The notes beneath the pieces are model-generated. The model made no database searches. It had not been told where the DNA came from and saw only the letters and a program-made list of their open reading frames with translations. The position numbers and the translations under genes were made by a program. From GCA-2711565 sp963664245 (lineage in GTDB: Bacteria > Bacteroidota > Bacteroidia > Bacteroidales > GCA-2711565), in NCBI GenBank assembly GCA_963664245.1, contig OY760934.1, positions 3,038,001 to 3,102,000 on the forward strand: 64,000 nt of DNA, given 5' to 3'. Each line of letters starts with the position of its first letter. Position 1 is the first letter of the stretch. Positions 17,290-26,770 of the stretch are shown here, piece after piece.

Positions 17290-17862
17290 ATGAAAACAAT
17301 AAAAATCAATAAAACAATGGTGTTCGCAGCAACTGTAATAGCTTTTGCTGTTATGACTACCGATGTGATGGCTCAAAGAGGGAGATATAATGCACAACCT
17401 CAAATGCAAGGGCAGGGACAAGGACAAGGTTTTGGTGCAGGAATGATGCAAAACCGTGAAAACTGGGAACCAGGCCAACGTATCAATGCAATTCTGAATC
17501 TTACCGATGAACAAGAAGCTGCAATGAAAGACCTGCGCTTAAAACATATGAATGAAAGCTTGCCGATTCGCAATAAACTGCAAGAACTAAGGGCAAAACT
17601 TCAAACACTAAGAACTGCTGATAAAGTTGATATGAAAGCAATTAACAACACTATTGATGAGATGGCCGAATTAAGGGCAAAACAAGCTAAACTTCGCGAA
17701 ACTCATCATCAGGATATCAGAAACTTATTGACTGATGAGCAACGGATTATTTTTGATAATCATCAGCCACGAAGAATGGGCTCGAAAGGCTTTGCTAAAA
17801 AAGCTGGCAGAGGCGGAAGAGGTGTCGGAATGCAAGGACAAGGCAGAGGATTCTGCAGATAA
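17290..17862 (+). CDS. Secreted Spy/CpxP-like protein with Gly/Gln-rich ends
   Basis: The start at 17290 (190 residues) is chosen because MKTIKINKTMVFAATVIAF begins a normal signal peptide ending in MAQ; the longer frame from 17170 would overlap the previous gene. After a Gln/Gly-rich stretch (QGQGQGQGFGAGMM) comes a helical domain with two LTxxQ-type motifs, NLTDEQEAAMKDLRL and LLTDEQRIIFDNH. The C-terminus is Arg/Gly-rich (GRGGRGVGMQGQGRGFCR). It probably works in the periplasm as a chaperone-like partner of the 16692 protein and is likely induced by the ECF system. A terminator follows. Confidence 0.75.
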   Translation: MKTIKINKTMVFAATVIAFAVMTTDVMAQRGRYNAQPQMQGQGQGQGFGAGMMQNRENWEPGQRINAILNLTDEQEAAMKDLRLKHMNESLPIRNKLQELRAKLQTLRTADKVDMKAINNTIDEMAELRAKQAKLRETHHQDIRNLLTDEQRIIFDNHQPRRMGSKGFAKKAGRGGRGVGMQGQGRGFCR

Positions 17863-17883
17863 AATAAAATGTGTTTTAATATT

Positions 17884-17913
17884 AAAAGTGGCATCGTTGA
17901 GATGCCGCTTTTT
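17884..17913. terminator. Bidirectional terminator between the Spy-like gene and anmK
   Basis: AAAAGTGGCATC-GTTGA-GATGCCGCTTTTT: a 12-bp stem with one G-T pair, flanked by T tracts on both strands, ending at the anmK stop codon. Confidence 0.85.
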
Positions 17914-18969
17914 TTATGGGGTTACTAAAACTCCTCCCGATGAATTACGTGAGGCCCCGGTAACAGATGCAAGGCAGTTTATTTCGTTTCGGTGTTTTAA
18001 TACGCCGAGAAATGCAAAAATAATGGCTTCTTTAAAATCAATAATTTCATACGAAGGAATTACAATTTCTTTAGTCGTTTTTGATTTTAAAACCTCAATA
18101 AAAAATGAGTTGTGTGCACCGCCCCCGCTAACCAAAACTGATTTTCCCTTTTGTTGGTTTATTACGTTCGAGATTTGAATAGCAGAATGTTCGTAATAAG
18201 TTCTTAGCTTATCATTCGCACTGATTAGGTATTTTCTTAAAATCGGGTGGGTAAACTCAGTTGTAAATTCTTTTCCCAACGATTTAGGAGGAAGTTTTTG
18301 ATAGTAATCCAGTTCGTTTAATTCAGTTAACAACTCCTGATTAATATTTCCTTGGCGACCCAGTTCACCGTTTTTGTCGTAAGTATCGCCAATTGATTGA
18401 CTGATTTCGTTCAAAATAATATTTTGAGGGCAAATATCAAAAGCCACTCTTTTTCCGTCCTTTTCAAAAGAAATGTTTGAGAAGCCCCCGAGGTTCAGGC
18501 AAAAATCGTATTCCCCGAAAAGCAATTTATCTCCAATCGGAACCAGTGGTGCGCCTTGTCCGCCGAGTTTTACGTCCATGCTCCGGAAATCATAAACGGT
18601 AGGGATGTTCGTCATTTTTGAAATGATTTTGCCACTGCCAATTTGAAGTGTGATCCCCTTATCGGGTTGATGGAACACGGTATGCCCGTGAGAAGCTATC
18701 AGGTTGGGAGTTATTTTGTTTTTGTTGATAAAGTGTATGCATTGAACACCCAGGAATATTCCAAAGCTTTCATCTAGCTGTTTTATTTCTTCCTCGCTTT
18801 TTAAAAAAGCATTTTGCAGGCTTAATTGCCATGTTTGGGAGTACGGAACAGTGCTTGTTTTTTTTACCTCGAATGCCCATTTCTCCGTAAATTCAAAAGT
18901 GCAATAAGCAATATCCAGGCCGTCCATTGAGGTTCCCGACATAAGGCCTAATACGTTGTATGCTTCCAT
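17914..18969 (-). CDS. anmK: Anhydro-N-acetylmuramic acid kinase
   Basis: 351 residues. It phosphorylates and opens 1,6-anhydro-MurNAc during cell-wall recycling in the cytoplasm. The opening GLMSGTSMDGLDIAYC (residues 8-23) is the family's ATP-binding signature. NLGGFSNISF, GDKLLFGEYDFCLNLGG and VSGGGAHNSFF complete the ASKHA kinase fold. Length is normal for the Bacteroidota version. It begins 2 nt after murF, so peptidoglycan recycling and precursor ligation are translationally linked here. Confidence 0.94.
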   Translation of the reverse strand: MEAYNVLGLMSGTSMDGLDIAYCTFEFTEKWAFEVKKTSTVPYSQTWQLSLQNAFLKSEEEIKQLDESFGIFLGVQCIHFINKNKITPNLIASHGHTVFHQPDKGITLQIGSGKIISKMTNIPTVYDFRSMDVKLGGQGAPLVPIGDKLLFGEYDFCLNLGGFSNISFEKDGKRVAFDICPQNIILNEISQSIGDTYDKNGELGRQGNINQELLTELNELDYYQKLPPKSLGKEFTTEFTHPILRKYLISANDKLRTYYEHSAIQISNVINQQKGKSVLVSGGGAHNSFFIEVLKSKTTKEIVIPSYEIIDFKEAIIFAFLGVLKHRNEINCLASVTGASRNSSGGVLVTP

Positions 18970-18971
18970 GC

Positions 18972-20252
18972 TTATAAAAATGGGAGTATTGTTTCGAGTT
19001 TCATCCCTCTCGAACCCTTGATTAATATGTTTTTCCCGGAAACGGGATGTGTTTTTAAGTACGTTGCAAGTTTTGATGTTGATTTAAAAAGAAGGAATTT
19101 TTTATTGTCGCATGCTTTCTCAAATTCTTCTCCTGCCAGCAAAACTTCTTTAAACCCAAGTTCTGATAGTAGATCAACAATATTTTTGTGTTCAGCCAGA
19201 CTGTGATTTCCCAACTCAAACATGTCGCCCAAAATCAGCAAGGGTTTTTCTTTTTTCATCTCTTTGAAATTCTCGAGGGCTTGCTTCATGCTCGATGGGT
19301 TAGCATTGTAGGCATCCAGAATGATGCTGTTGTTTTTGGTGTTTCTAATTTCAGAACGTTGGTTTTGGGGAATATATTTTTCAACCGCAGCGGAAATATC
19401 ATCCGGGCTCACCTTAAAATATTTCCCGATGCAGCAAGCCGCCATTATATTTTCGGCATTATATTTCCCGATTAACTGAGAGCTGATGGTTTTATTTTCG
19501 TGCTTAATTTTAACGAAAGGATCCGCTTTTAAATCACTAAAAACACAATTGGCTTGTTTAAAACCGTAAGTAACTATTTCTAATCCGGAGCTTAATTTTA
19601 CCAGCAGCTCGTTGTCGGCATTCACAAAAGCGGGTGATCCATTTTGTTTTAAGTGTTCATACAATTCCGATTTTGTTTTAATCACCCCTTCATAATCTCC
19701 AAATCCCTCCAGGTGGGCTTTCCCGATATTGGTGATGATGCCGTAATCTGGCCGGGAAATCCCACAAAGAAACTTGATTTCGCCAATATGGTTTGCCCCC
19801 ATTTCAATGATGGCCATTTCGTGTTTGGGCGTGATGGAAAGAATACTTAAAGGAACCCCGATATGGTTGTTTAAATTTCCCTGGGTTGCCAGGCAGTTAT
19901 ATTTTTGCGAAAGAACCGTGTAAATTAATTCTTTGGTGGTTGTTTTTCCGTTTGATCCGGTGATCCCGATGACCGGGATTTTTAGTTGGGATCGGTGGTG
20001 TTTGGCCAGTTCTTGTAATGCGGTTAAAACATCTTCCACAAAAAGGCAATGTTCTTCTTTTTTTAATTTTGGATCATCAACCACCGCCAATGAACAACCG
20101 TTGGCAATCGCCTGAAGTGCAAACTTATTCCCATCGAAACTTTCTCCTTTGAGCGCGAAAAATATGGCATTCCTTTTTATCTTGCGGCTATCGGTAGTAA
20201 TGGCCGGGTATTTTAAAAAATGTTCGTAGAGTTCCTTAATCTGGATATTCAT
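18972..20252 (-). CDS. murF: UDP-N-acetylmuramoyl-tripeptide--D-alanyl-D-alanine ligase
   Basis: 426 residues. It adds D-Ala-D-Ala to the UDP-MurNAc tripeptide, the last cytoplasmic step of peptidoglycan precursor synthesis. The N-terminal domain has TTDSRKIKRNAIFFALKG. The P-loop is GITGSNGKTTTKELI (about 95-109), the central domain carries MGANHIGEI and TNIGKAHLEGFG, and the C-terminal ligase domain has DAYNANPSSM. Length is typical. A TATATTTG box (20264-20257, minus) sits almost on the ATG. Its position next to gldJ and the porU/porV pair is a conserved arrangement in the phylum. Confidence 0.95.
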   Translation of the reverse strand: MNIQIKELYEHFLKYPAITTDSRKIKRNAIFFALKGESFDGNKFALQAIANGCSLAVVDDPKLKKEEHCLFVEDVLTALQELAKHHRSQLKIPVIGITGSNGKTTTKELIYTVLSQKYNCLATQGNLNNHIGVPLSILSITPKHEMAIIEMGANHIGEIKFLCGISRPDYGIITNIGKAHLEGFGDYEGVIKTKSELYEHLKQNGSPAFVNADNELLVKLSSGLEIVTYGFKQANCVFSDLKADPFVKIKHENKTISSQLIGKYNAENIMAACCIGKYFKVSPDDISAAVEKYIPQNQRSEIRNTKNNSIILDAYNANPSSMKQALENFKEMKKEKPLLILGDMFELGNHSLAEHKNIVDLLSELGFKEVLLAGEEFEKACDNKKFLLFKSTSKLATYLKTHPVSGKNILIKGSRGMKLETILPFL

Positions 20253-20265
20253 ATCTCAAATATAT

Positions 20266-20296
20266 GAAAAAACCCCATCCTTTAAAGAATGGGGTT
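20266..20296 (-). terminator. gldJ terminator
   Basis: On the minus strand AACCCCAT plus an inner CTTTAAAG palindrome folds into a long stem (one mismatch) followed by TTTTTT, 19 nt after the gldJ stop. Confidence 0.8.
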
Positions 20297-20314
20297 CTAT
20301 GTCTTTTAACAAAG

Positions 20315-21853
20315 TTATTGCGGTATGGTATTTCCCATTCGGCTCATGGCACAACGGAAACCAATGCTGTTAGATGCTTCGTTTTGGTCGAGGAAACGAC
20401 GTATGCCCGGGCTTAAGTAATAGGCCGGGTCTTTCCATGAACCGCCTTTATAAACCCTGGCCTGATCGCTGATAAGCGAGTTTATACCATAGTTGTACAT
20501 TTGTCCGGTTTTATTGTTGTCGTTTGCCAGCCAGTCGTTTGTGATAGAAGAGCGTAAATCCCCGTCGCCGTAATTTATATTATTGGCTTTACGGTAATTG
20601 CGGCGGGTTCTGTTTTCTTCATTAGTTACCGGGTCGTAAATAATTTGCCCGAGACTGTCTTTCTCGGCAACATAACCTTCAAAGTCACGTCTTTTGTTCA
20701 TAAAAATATTTCCCCTGAAAGGGCTGTAATCGGCAACATCTTCAAACGAAAGCGGTCGGTAAACATCCTGAACCCATTCGCTAACATTGCCGGCCATGTT
20801 ATAAATTCCGTAGTCGTTTGGCCAGTATGAACCAACAGGAGCGGTAATATCGGCACCGTCGTTTAAGCTTCCGGCAACACCCATGTAATCTCCGTCTCCG
20901 CGTTTAAAGTTAGCCATAAAACTTCCCATGTATTTACGGTCGGGATTGCGGACATGTTTTCCCTGCCAGGGATAGGTGTTTCGTTCAATGATGCGTTCGT
21001 CATTGGCATTGCCAATTAAACCAAGGGCTGCGTATTCCCATTCGGCTTCGGTGGGCAAACGATAATCGGGCAACAAAATTCCGTCTTCGTATTTTACGCG
21101 GCGTGAACTTCCGTCTTCTTCAACTAAATTAATATCTTGTTGGTTTTTCTTTTTGTTGAATAATTTTAATCCTCCGCTTTTTTCAACTACCGGCAATCCA
21201 TCATACTGGCCAGCCAGGTAAGCTTCGGTATTGAAGTTGTTTTCATTTTTTTGATCGGGATTCCAGGCAATAACTCCGGCTTCTACCAATAACCTTTCGT
21301 TTACACGATCGGTTCTCCATTTACAATATTCTGTAGCCTGAACCCACGAAACACCAACCACCGGATAATTATGGTAGGAGGGGTGGCGCAGGTACATTTC
21401 AACCAGGGGTTCGTTATACGCTAATTGCTCGCGCCATACGAGTGTGTCGGGCAAAGCACGTTGGTAAACTTCGGGATAATCTTCGCCAAAAACACGTTTG
21501 ATCCAGTGCAAATATTCAAGATAATCCAGGTTGCTGACTTCAGTTTCGTCAATGTAGAATGAAGGAACGGTAACCCGGCGCGGGATGTTGTTCCAGTCAT
21601 TTAGCATGTCTTCCTGGGTGGCTCCCATCACAAACGTTCCGCCTTCAATAAAAACCAAACCCGGGCCGGCTTTCTGCTCACGAATGTCAGAAACCTCAAA
21701 ATTGCCGTTTTCAGAATTGTTGTATTCCCAGCCGGTACTATGGCTGGAGTTGCCTGATTTCCCGCCTTTATTAAAAATTTTATGACATGATGAGAATAAA
21801 ACAAGCGTAATTATCAAGATTGGGAAAATAGCTGAAAAGGTTTTTTTAATCAT
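20315..21853 (-). CDS. gldJ: Gliding motility / T9SS lipoprotein GldJ
   Basis: 512 residues with a lipoprotein signal (LVLFSSCHK, Cys23) and a formylglycine-generating-enzyme-like (FGE-sulfatase) domain. EGGTFVMGATQEDM is near residue 70, FYIDETEVSNLDYLEYLHW near 97, VSWVQATEYCKWRT near 170, LPTEAEWEYAA near 265 and AGNVSEWVQDVYR near 350. GldJ and GldK are related. I call GldJ because gldL, gldM and gldN are absent, whereas murF, porU and porV are the neighbours, as is known for gldJ in Flavobacterium. GldJ is needed for stability of the T9SS/gliding apparatus. The final C-terminal segment carries the conserved KGGSWKDPAYYLSPG. Confidence 0.85.
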   Translation of the reverse strand: MIKKTFSAIFPILIITLVLFSSCHKIFNKGGKSGNSSHSTGWEYNNSENGNFEVSDIREQKAGPGLVFIEGGTFVMGATQEDMLNDWNNIPRRVTVPSFYIDETEVSNLDYLEYLHWIKRVFGEDYPEVYQRALPDTLVWREQLAYNEPLVEMYLRHPSYHNYPVVGVSWVQATEYCKWRTDRVNERLLVEAGVIAWNPDQKNENNFNTEAYLAGQYDGLPVVEKSGGLKLFNKKKNQQDINLVEEDGSSRRVKYEDGILLPDYRLPTEAEWEYAALGLIGNANDERIIERNTYPWQGKHVRNPDRKYMGSFMANFKRGDGDYMGVAGSLNDGADITAPVGSYWPNDYGIYNMAGNVSEWVQDVYRPLSFEDVADYSPFRGNIFMNKRRDFEGYVAEKDSLGQIIYDPVTNEENRTRRNYRKANNINYGDGDLRSSITNDWLANDNNKTGQMYNYGINSLISDQARVYKGGSWKDPAYYLSPGIRRFLDQNEASNSIGFRCAMSRMGNTIPQ

Positions 21854-22080
21854 TTCGTCCTGAATATTTTAATTTTTCGTTTTTATAACTCCAAAAAACG
21901 ATGTTTATTGTATTAAATAACAAATTTAAGACTTATTCGGTAAGCCCTAAAATCATTGTTACAATTATACGAACAATTTTTTATTTAGTGTCTTTTTTTT
22001 GCTTTATTCTTTTATTTGTAATTTTTGTAACCAAAGCACGTTAAAATTTAGAATAGTTCTTAATTAAACAGAATTGATTT

Positions 22081-22088
22081 TATATTTG
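22081..22088 (+). promoter_or_regulatory. -7 box of porU
   Basis: TATATTTG, exact TAnnTTTG match, 32 nt before the porU ATG. No TTTG at the -33 position. Confidence 0.45.
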
Positions 22089-22120
22089 CAAATAGAATTT
22101 TAAAACAGAGTTGATCCCAG

Positions 22121-25100
22121 ATGAATCTCAAACGGTTAATATGTATTGCATTTTTGAACTTTTTGATTGTTCAGATTAATGCCGGTGATTGGATAAAATC
22201 ATCTGAAAATTCTGTGTTGTCTTCCGGTTCGTGGTATAAAATAAAGGTTCAGGAGGACGGGATCTATAAAATCGATTACAATAAGTTGCAGGAAATTGGG
22301 ATTGATCCCTCACAAATAAACCCGAAAAACATTCGTATTTATGGAAATGGGGGAGGCATGCTCCCTGAGAATAATTCGGACACTCCTTTTACCGACTTGC
22401 AGGAAAATGCAATTTTTGTTTATGGCGAGGATGACGGCCAGTTTAATACGCAGGATTACATTTTGTTTTATGGGCAATCGCCGCATCGCTGGTTTTATAA
22501 TTCGGCTTCCGCAACGTATACTCATCAGCTAAATGCTTATTCTGATTACACCTGTTATTTTATCACGGTTTCGGATGAAGCCGGGAAACGAATAGAACCC
22601 CGGGAATCGTTGGAGGAAACGCCTACGGTAACCCTTGTTAATTTTGCCGATCATCAGTTTTATGAGCAGGAAGAAATAAGTTTGATTAATTCGGGGCGAA
22701 CCTGGTATGGCGAGATCTTTGACGCAACAACCAGCCGCAGTTTTGATTTTACTTTCCCGAATATTGATGCCAGCCGAAACGCAAAATTTAAGGTTGATGT
22801 TGCCGGGCGTTCGTCAGAAAACAGCCAGTTTTCGGTGTCAGTAAACGGTTCTATCCTGGGAGCTGTTTCGGTTTCACGCATTAACTTTTCATCATCTTTG
22901 CCGCCTTATGCAAGGGCTTCTACTGAGACTTTTACATTTATTCCCGATGATGATGATTTAAGCTTGAACCTGCAATATGTAAAGCCCAATTCATCGTCGA
23001 AAGGCTGGCTGAATTTTATTGAAATGGTGGCCTATCGTTCGTTAAAATACGATGGCGGAAGTTTGTTTTTCCGTAATCCCGACTATATTGGTTCAACCGA
23101 AATTTTAAATTTCCGGATTCAGAAAACCGAAGATTATTTTGATTTGTGGGACGTAAGCGATCCGTTAAATGTTAAAAAGCAAGCTTTCTCGGACAACGGA
23201 ACACAGCTTTCGTTTGTCAGGGATGCGGATGATTTGGAGGAGTTTGTTTTGTTTGATGAAACTTCTTTTTTGGTTCCTGAAATTGTTGGCGAAGTTGAGA
23301 ACCAAAACTACCATGCCTTGCAGCCTGCTGATTTAATTATTGTGTCTCCTTCCGAATTTTCGGGCGAAGCCTTGCAGTTAGGAAATTATCATGAACAAAA
23401 CGACGGATTAAGTTTCTGCATTGTTGAGCCTTCAAAATTATATAACGAATTTTCTTCCGGTTCGCAGGATATTTCAGCGATCCGAAACTTTGTCAAACTT
23501 TTATACGACCGGGCGGATGCACAGCAAAAACCCAAATACCTTTTGCTTTTCGGCGATGCTTCTTTTGATTACAAAGACAAGATTGAAGACAATAACAATT
23601 TTGTTCCAACCTGGGAATCATTGAATGGCGTTGATATAGGACAATCGTACATGTCTGATGATTTTTACGGTTTGTTGGAAGACGGCGAAGGAGAAAACCT
23701 GGTTGGCGATTTGGATATTGGTATTGGCCGACTCCCGGTTGCTTCGGTTCAAGAAGCCCAGGGAGTGGTTGATAAAATTATTAGTTATGCAAGGAACGGC
23801 TCTAATGTATTAGGAAGCTGGCGAAAAGATGTGTGCTTGATTGGTGATGACGAGGACTATAATACTTATGTTAACGATTCGGAAGTTATTGCTCAGGATA
23901 TAACGGATTTATGCCCCAACCTGAATATAAGTAAAATTTACCTGGATGCTTATTCTCAAGAGGCTACTCCTGGCGGTGAGCGGTACCCCGATGTTACCGA
24001 TGCTATTAATCAAACGATTGAGCAGGGAACTTTGCTGGTGAATTACATTGGACATGGAGGCGAAACCGGCTGGGCACATGAACGCATACTAACAGTGGAC
24101 GATATTAATGCTTGGGATAATATTAATCATTTGCCTGTTTTTATCACGGCAACTTGCGAGTTTACCCGCTTGGATGACCCGGAGCGTAAGTCGGCGGGCG
24201 AATATGTGATGACTAACCCCAATGGTGGAGGAATAGCCTTATTCACGACCACAAGGGCTACAAGTGCCGGGGCAAATTTAATTCTGAACCGGAGTGTGGT
24301 AAATAGCTTGCTTAATCCGGATCATGCACATGAAGTTCGTTTGGGCGATGTTGTTTGTGCTTCGAAAAATGCCATTGGCAATACCAATAATAGTAAAAAG
24401 TTTGTGCTGGTGGGTGATCCGGCACTAAAAGCAGCCCTGCCTTCTGACAGCCTGGCAATTTTAAAAATTAACAATAAAGATATTTTGCTGGAAGTTGACA
24501 CCCTTAAAGCATTAACCAGGGTGAGGTTTGAAGGTTCGGTGTATGATTATTCCGGAAATAAAAGCACCATGTTTAATGGTACTGTTTACCCCATTCTTTT
24601 CGATAAGCCTTCGGTTTTAAAAACCCTGGCTCAAAATGGAAATAGTTATGAACAGGAGTTTGAGGTGTACAACAACATTATTTACAATGGAAAAGCAAGT
24701 GTAACCGATGGCGATTTCACCTTTGAATTTATTGTTCCTAAAGATATTAGCTATAATTATGATTTTGGGAAATTAAGTTTGTACGCTACCGATGGCCTCA
24801 GCGATGCCTGGGGAAGCCTGCCCGACTTGGTGGTTGGTGGTTATGACGAAGCGGCTTCGGAAGACATTATTGGTCCGGAGATTAAACTGTTTATGAATTC
24901 GGAAAGTTTTAATTCGGGCAATCAGGTTTCATCCAGTTCAATTTTGATTGCTTCCTTTTCTGATGAAAGCGGGATAAACACGCTGGGTACATCTATTGGC
25001 CATGATATTACCGCGGTTCTTGACCAAAATACGGGAGACCCGTATATTTTGAATGATTTTTACATGTCTGAGCTGGATGATTTTACCAAGGGGAGTCTTC

Positions 25101-25513
25101 AGTACCGATTTAATGAATTGGAGAACGGACTGCACTCCCTGGATTTAAAAGTTTGGGATGTTTACAATAATTCGTCAACGGCCAGCATTGAATTTTTGGT
25201 TGCCGAATCGGATCAATTGCAGATAACCCATTTGCTGAATTACCCCAATCCGTTTTCGGTTGAAACAACTATTGAGTTTGGTTTAAGCAAAAATGAGAGC
25301 ATTTCAAGTATTGAGATTCGTATTTTTAATATTCGGGGGCAGCGTGTGAAAACAATTTCTAAAACCAACTTTGGCCAGGATTATGTAAAATGGCAGGGCG
25401 ATGCAGATAATGGCGTTATATTGCAGCCCGGATTTTATTTCTACCGGATTGTGATTCAGACTACTGAAGGTGAAACGGCTCAAGGCTCAGGGAAAATATT
25501 ATTTGTTAAATAA
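22121..25513 (+). CDS. porU: Type IX secretion system sortase PorU (C25 gingipain family)
   Basis: 1130 residues with an N-terminal signal peptide (IAFLNFLIVQINAG). The C25 peptidase domain occupies about 420-800. The catalytic His is in NYIGHGG (His645) and the catalytic Cys in TATCEFTRLD (Cys679). Upstream LLFGDASFDYK and DDFYGLLEDGEGE are typical of the family. The C-terminus carries a T9SS CTD-like beta sandwich starting NYPNPFSVETTIEF and ending in GKILFVK. PorU removes the CTD of T9SS cargo at the cell surface and attaches the cargo to lipopolysaccharide. It is followed 84 nt later by porV, its known partner. Confidence 0.93.
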   Translation: MNLKRLICIAFLNFLIVQINAGDWIKSSENSVLSSGSWYKIKVQEDGIYKIDYNKLQEIGIDPSQINPKNIRIYGNGGGMLPENNSDTPFTDLQENAIFVYGEDDGQFNTQDYILFYGQSPHRWFYNSASATYTHQLNAYSDYTCYFITVSDEAGKRIEPRESLEETPTVTLVNFADHQFYEQEEISLINSGRTWYGEIFDATTSRSFDFTFPNIDASRNAKFKVDVAGRSSENSQFSVSVNGSILGAVSVSRINFSSSLPPYARASTETFTFIPDDDDLSLNLQYVKPNSSSKGWLNFIEMVAYRSLKYDGGSLFFRNPDYIGSTEILNFRIQKTEDYFDLWDVSDPLNVKKQAFSDNGTQLSFVRDADDLEEFVLFDETSFLVPEIVGEVENQNYHALQPADLIIVSPSEFSGEALQLGNYHEQNDGLSFCIVEPSKLYNEFSSGSQDISAIRNFVKLLYDRADAQQKPKYLLLFGDASFDYKDKIEDNNNFVPTWESLNGVDIGQSYMSDDFYGLLEDGEGENLVGDLDIGIGRLPVASVQEAQGVVDKIISYARNGSNVLGSWRKDVCLIGDDEDYNTYVNDSEVIAQDITDLCPNLNISKIYLDAYSQEATPGGERYPDVTDAINQTIEQGTLLVNYIGHGGETGWAHERILTVDDINAWDNINHLPVFITATCEFTRLDDPERKSAGEYVMTNPNGGGIALFTTTRATSAGANLILNRSVVNSLLNPDHAHEVRLGDVVCASKNAIGNTNNSKKFVLVGDPALKAALPSDSLAILKINNKDILLEVDTLKALTRVRFEGSVYDYSGNKSTMFNGTVYPILFDKPSVLKTLAQNGNSYEQEFEVYNNIIYNGKASVTDGDFTFEFIVPKDISYNYDFGKLSLYATDGLSDAWGSLPDLVVGGYDEAASEDIIGPEIKLFMNSESFNSGNQVSSSSILIASFSDESGINTLGTSIGHDITAVLDQNTGDPYILNDFYMSELDDFTKGSLQYRFNELENGLHSLDLKVWDVYNNSSTASIEFLVAESDQLQITHLLNYPNPFSVETTIEFGLSKNESISSIEIRIFNIRGQRVKTISKTNFGQDYVKWQGDADNGVILQPGFYFYRIVIQTTEGETAQGSGKILFVK

Positions 25514-25566
25514 ATTCACGATCCATATATGAATTTTACAAAACAATATTTATATCTTTATTTCGT

Positions 25567-25574
25567 TAAATTTG
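25567..25574 (+). promoter_or_regulatory. Candidate -7 box for porV
   Basis: TAAATTTG matches TAnnTTTG and lies 23 nt before the chosen porV start, which argues against the upstream ATG at 25529. Confidence 0.4.
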
Positions 25575-25597
25575 CATTCCATAATAAAACATTAACC

Positions 25598-26761
25598 ATG
25601 ATTAAAAGAATTTTTCTGACAAGTTTATTAGTAGCTGCTACATTGTTTAATTTATCGTTTGCACAAACTAATCCTACGCCTAGCGGGCAAGAAGGGTCAC
25701 GTTTAATTTCAACCGGGGTGCCGTTTTTGATGATTGCTCCCGATGCGCGTGCCGGTGCAATGGGTGATGTGGGGGTGTCTTCTTCTCCCGATGTTTATTC
25801 GATGCACTGGAACCCGGCAAAATATGCTTTTATTGAGAATGATATGGGCATAGGTATTTCTTACAGCCCGTGGTTGAAAAAACTGGTTCCTGATTTAAAT
25901 TTGTATAGTGTAAACTTTTACAAAAGAATTGATGACCGCCAAACTTTTGCAGCTTCTTTGCTTTATTTTTCTTTGGGCGATATAAAATTTATTGACGAAC
26001 AACAAACGGATTTGGGGACTTTTCATCCCAATGAGTTTAGTGTTGACATCGCTTATGCCCGTAAATTGTCAGAAAACCTTTCGGCTTCCATTGCCGGGCG
26101 TTTTATTTATTCCGATTTAAGCCAGGGACAGAAACTAGGTGGTGTTGGGACTAGGGCTGGTATTTCGGTAGCTGCTGATATCTCGCTTTACTGGCAAAAA
26201 GAAATCCGTCTTTCAAGAACCTATGCTGTTTTAGCATGGGGGCTAAATATTTCAAATATAGGTTCGAAAATTTCATACACCGAAGGGGCCGAGAAAGCAT
26301 TTATCCCGACTAACCTGCGTTTTGGTCCTTCTTTGAAACTGGAATTGGATCGTTACAATACGTTAACCTTCATGCTTGATGTGAACAAATTATTGGTTCC
26401 AACTCCTCCTATTTATGATGATGAAAATAATATTATTGACGGTAAAGATCCGGATGTTTCGGTAGTGAAAGGAATCTTGCAATCGTTTTACGATGCTCCG
26501 GGTGGATTTAAAGAAGAGTTCAGGGAGTTTCAATTTAGTTTTGGAGCCGAGTATTGGTACGATAAACAATTTGCTATACGTGCCGGTTATTTTTATGAGC
26601 ATGAAACCAAAGGAAATCGTAAGTTTTTTACGGTAGGTGCTGGTTTAAAATACAATGTTTTCGGATTGGATTTTTCTTATTTGATTCCGACCGAACAGCA
26701 AAATCCGCTCGAAAACACCTTGCGTTTTTCGCTCTTACTTGATTTTGAAGCCTTCAGATAA
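25598..26761 (+). CDS. porV: Type IX secretion system outer membrane protein PorV (LptO)
   Basis: 387 residues from the ATG at 25598, where a clean signal peptide begins (MIKRIFLTSLLVAATLFNL...FAQ); the frame also opens at 25529 but that would precede a likely promoter. The protein is a FadL-like 14-strand beta-barrel. The start of the mature part (TGVPFLMIAPDARAGAMGDVG) is highly characteristic of PorV, and it ends in the beta-strand LRFSLLLDFEAFR. PorV collects cargo from the SprA channel and hands it to PorU. Gene order gldJ-porU-porV is that of other Bacteroidota. Confidence 0.93.
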   Translation: MIKRIFLTSLLVAATLFNLSFAQTNPTPSGQEGSRLISTGVPFLMIAPDARAGAMGDVGVSSSPDVYSMHWNPAKYAFIENDMGIGISYSPWLKKLVPDLNLYSVNFYKRIDDRQTFAASLLYFSLGDIKFIDEQQTDLGTFHPNEFSVDIAYARKLSENLSASIAGRFIYSDLSQGQKLGGVGTRAGISVAADISLYWQKEIRLSRTYAVLAWGLNISNIGSKISYTEGAEKAFIPTNLRFGPSLKLELDRYNTLTFMLDVNKLLVPTPPIYDDENNIIDGKDPDVSVVKGILQSFYDAPGGFKEEFREFQFSFGAEYWYDKQFAIRAGYFYEHETKGNRKFFTVGAGLKYNVFGLDFSYLIPTEQQNPLENTLRFSLLLDFEAFR

Positions 26762-26770
26762 AATTTACTT

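Noticed and set aside
20315..21853. Calling this gene gldK
   Set aside because: GldK and GldJ share the fold, but gldL, gldM and gldN do not follow; murF, porU and porV are adjacent as for gldJ.
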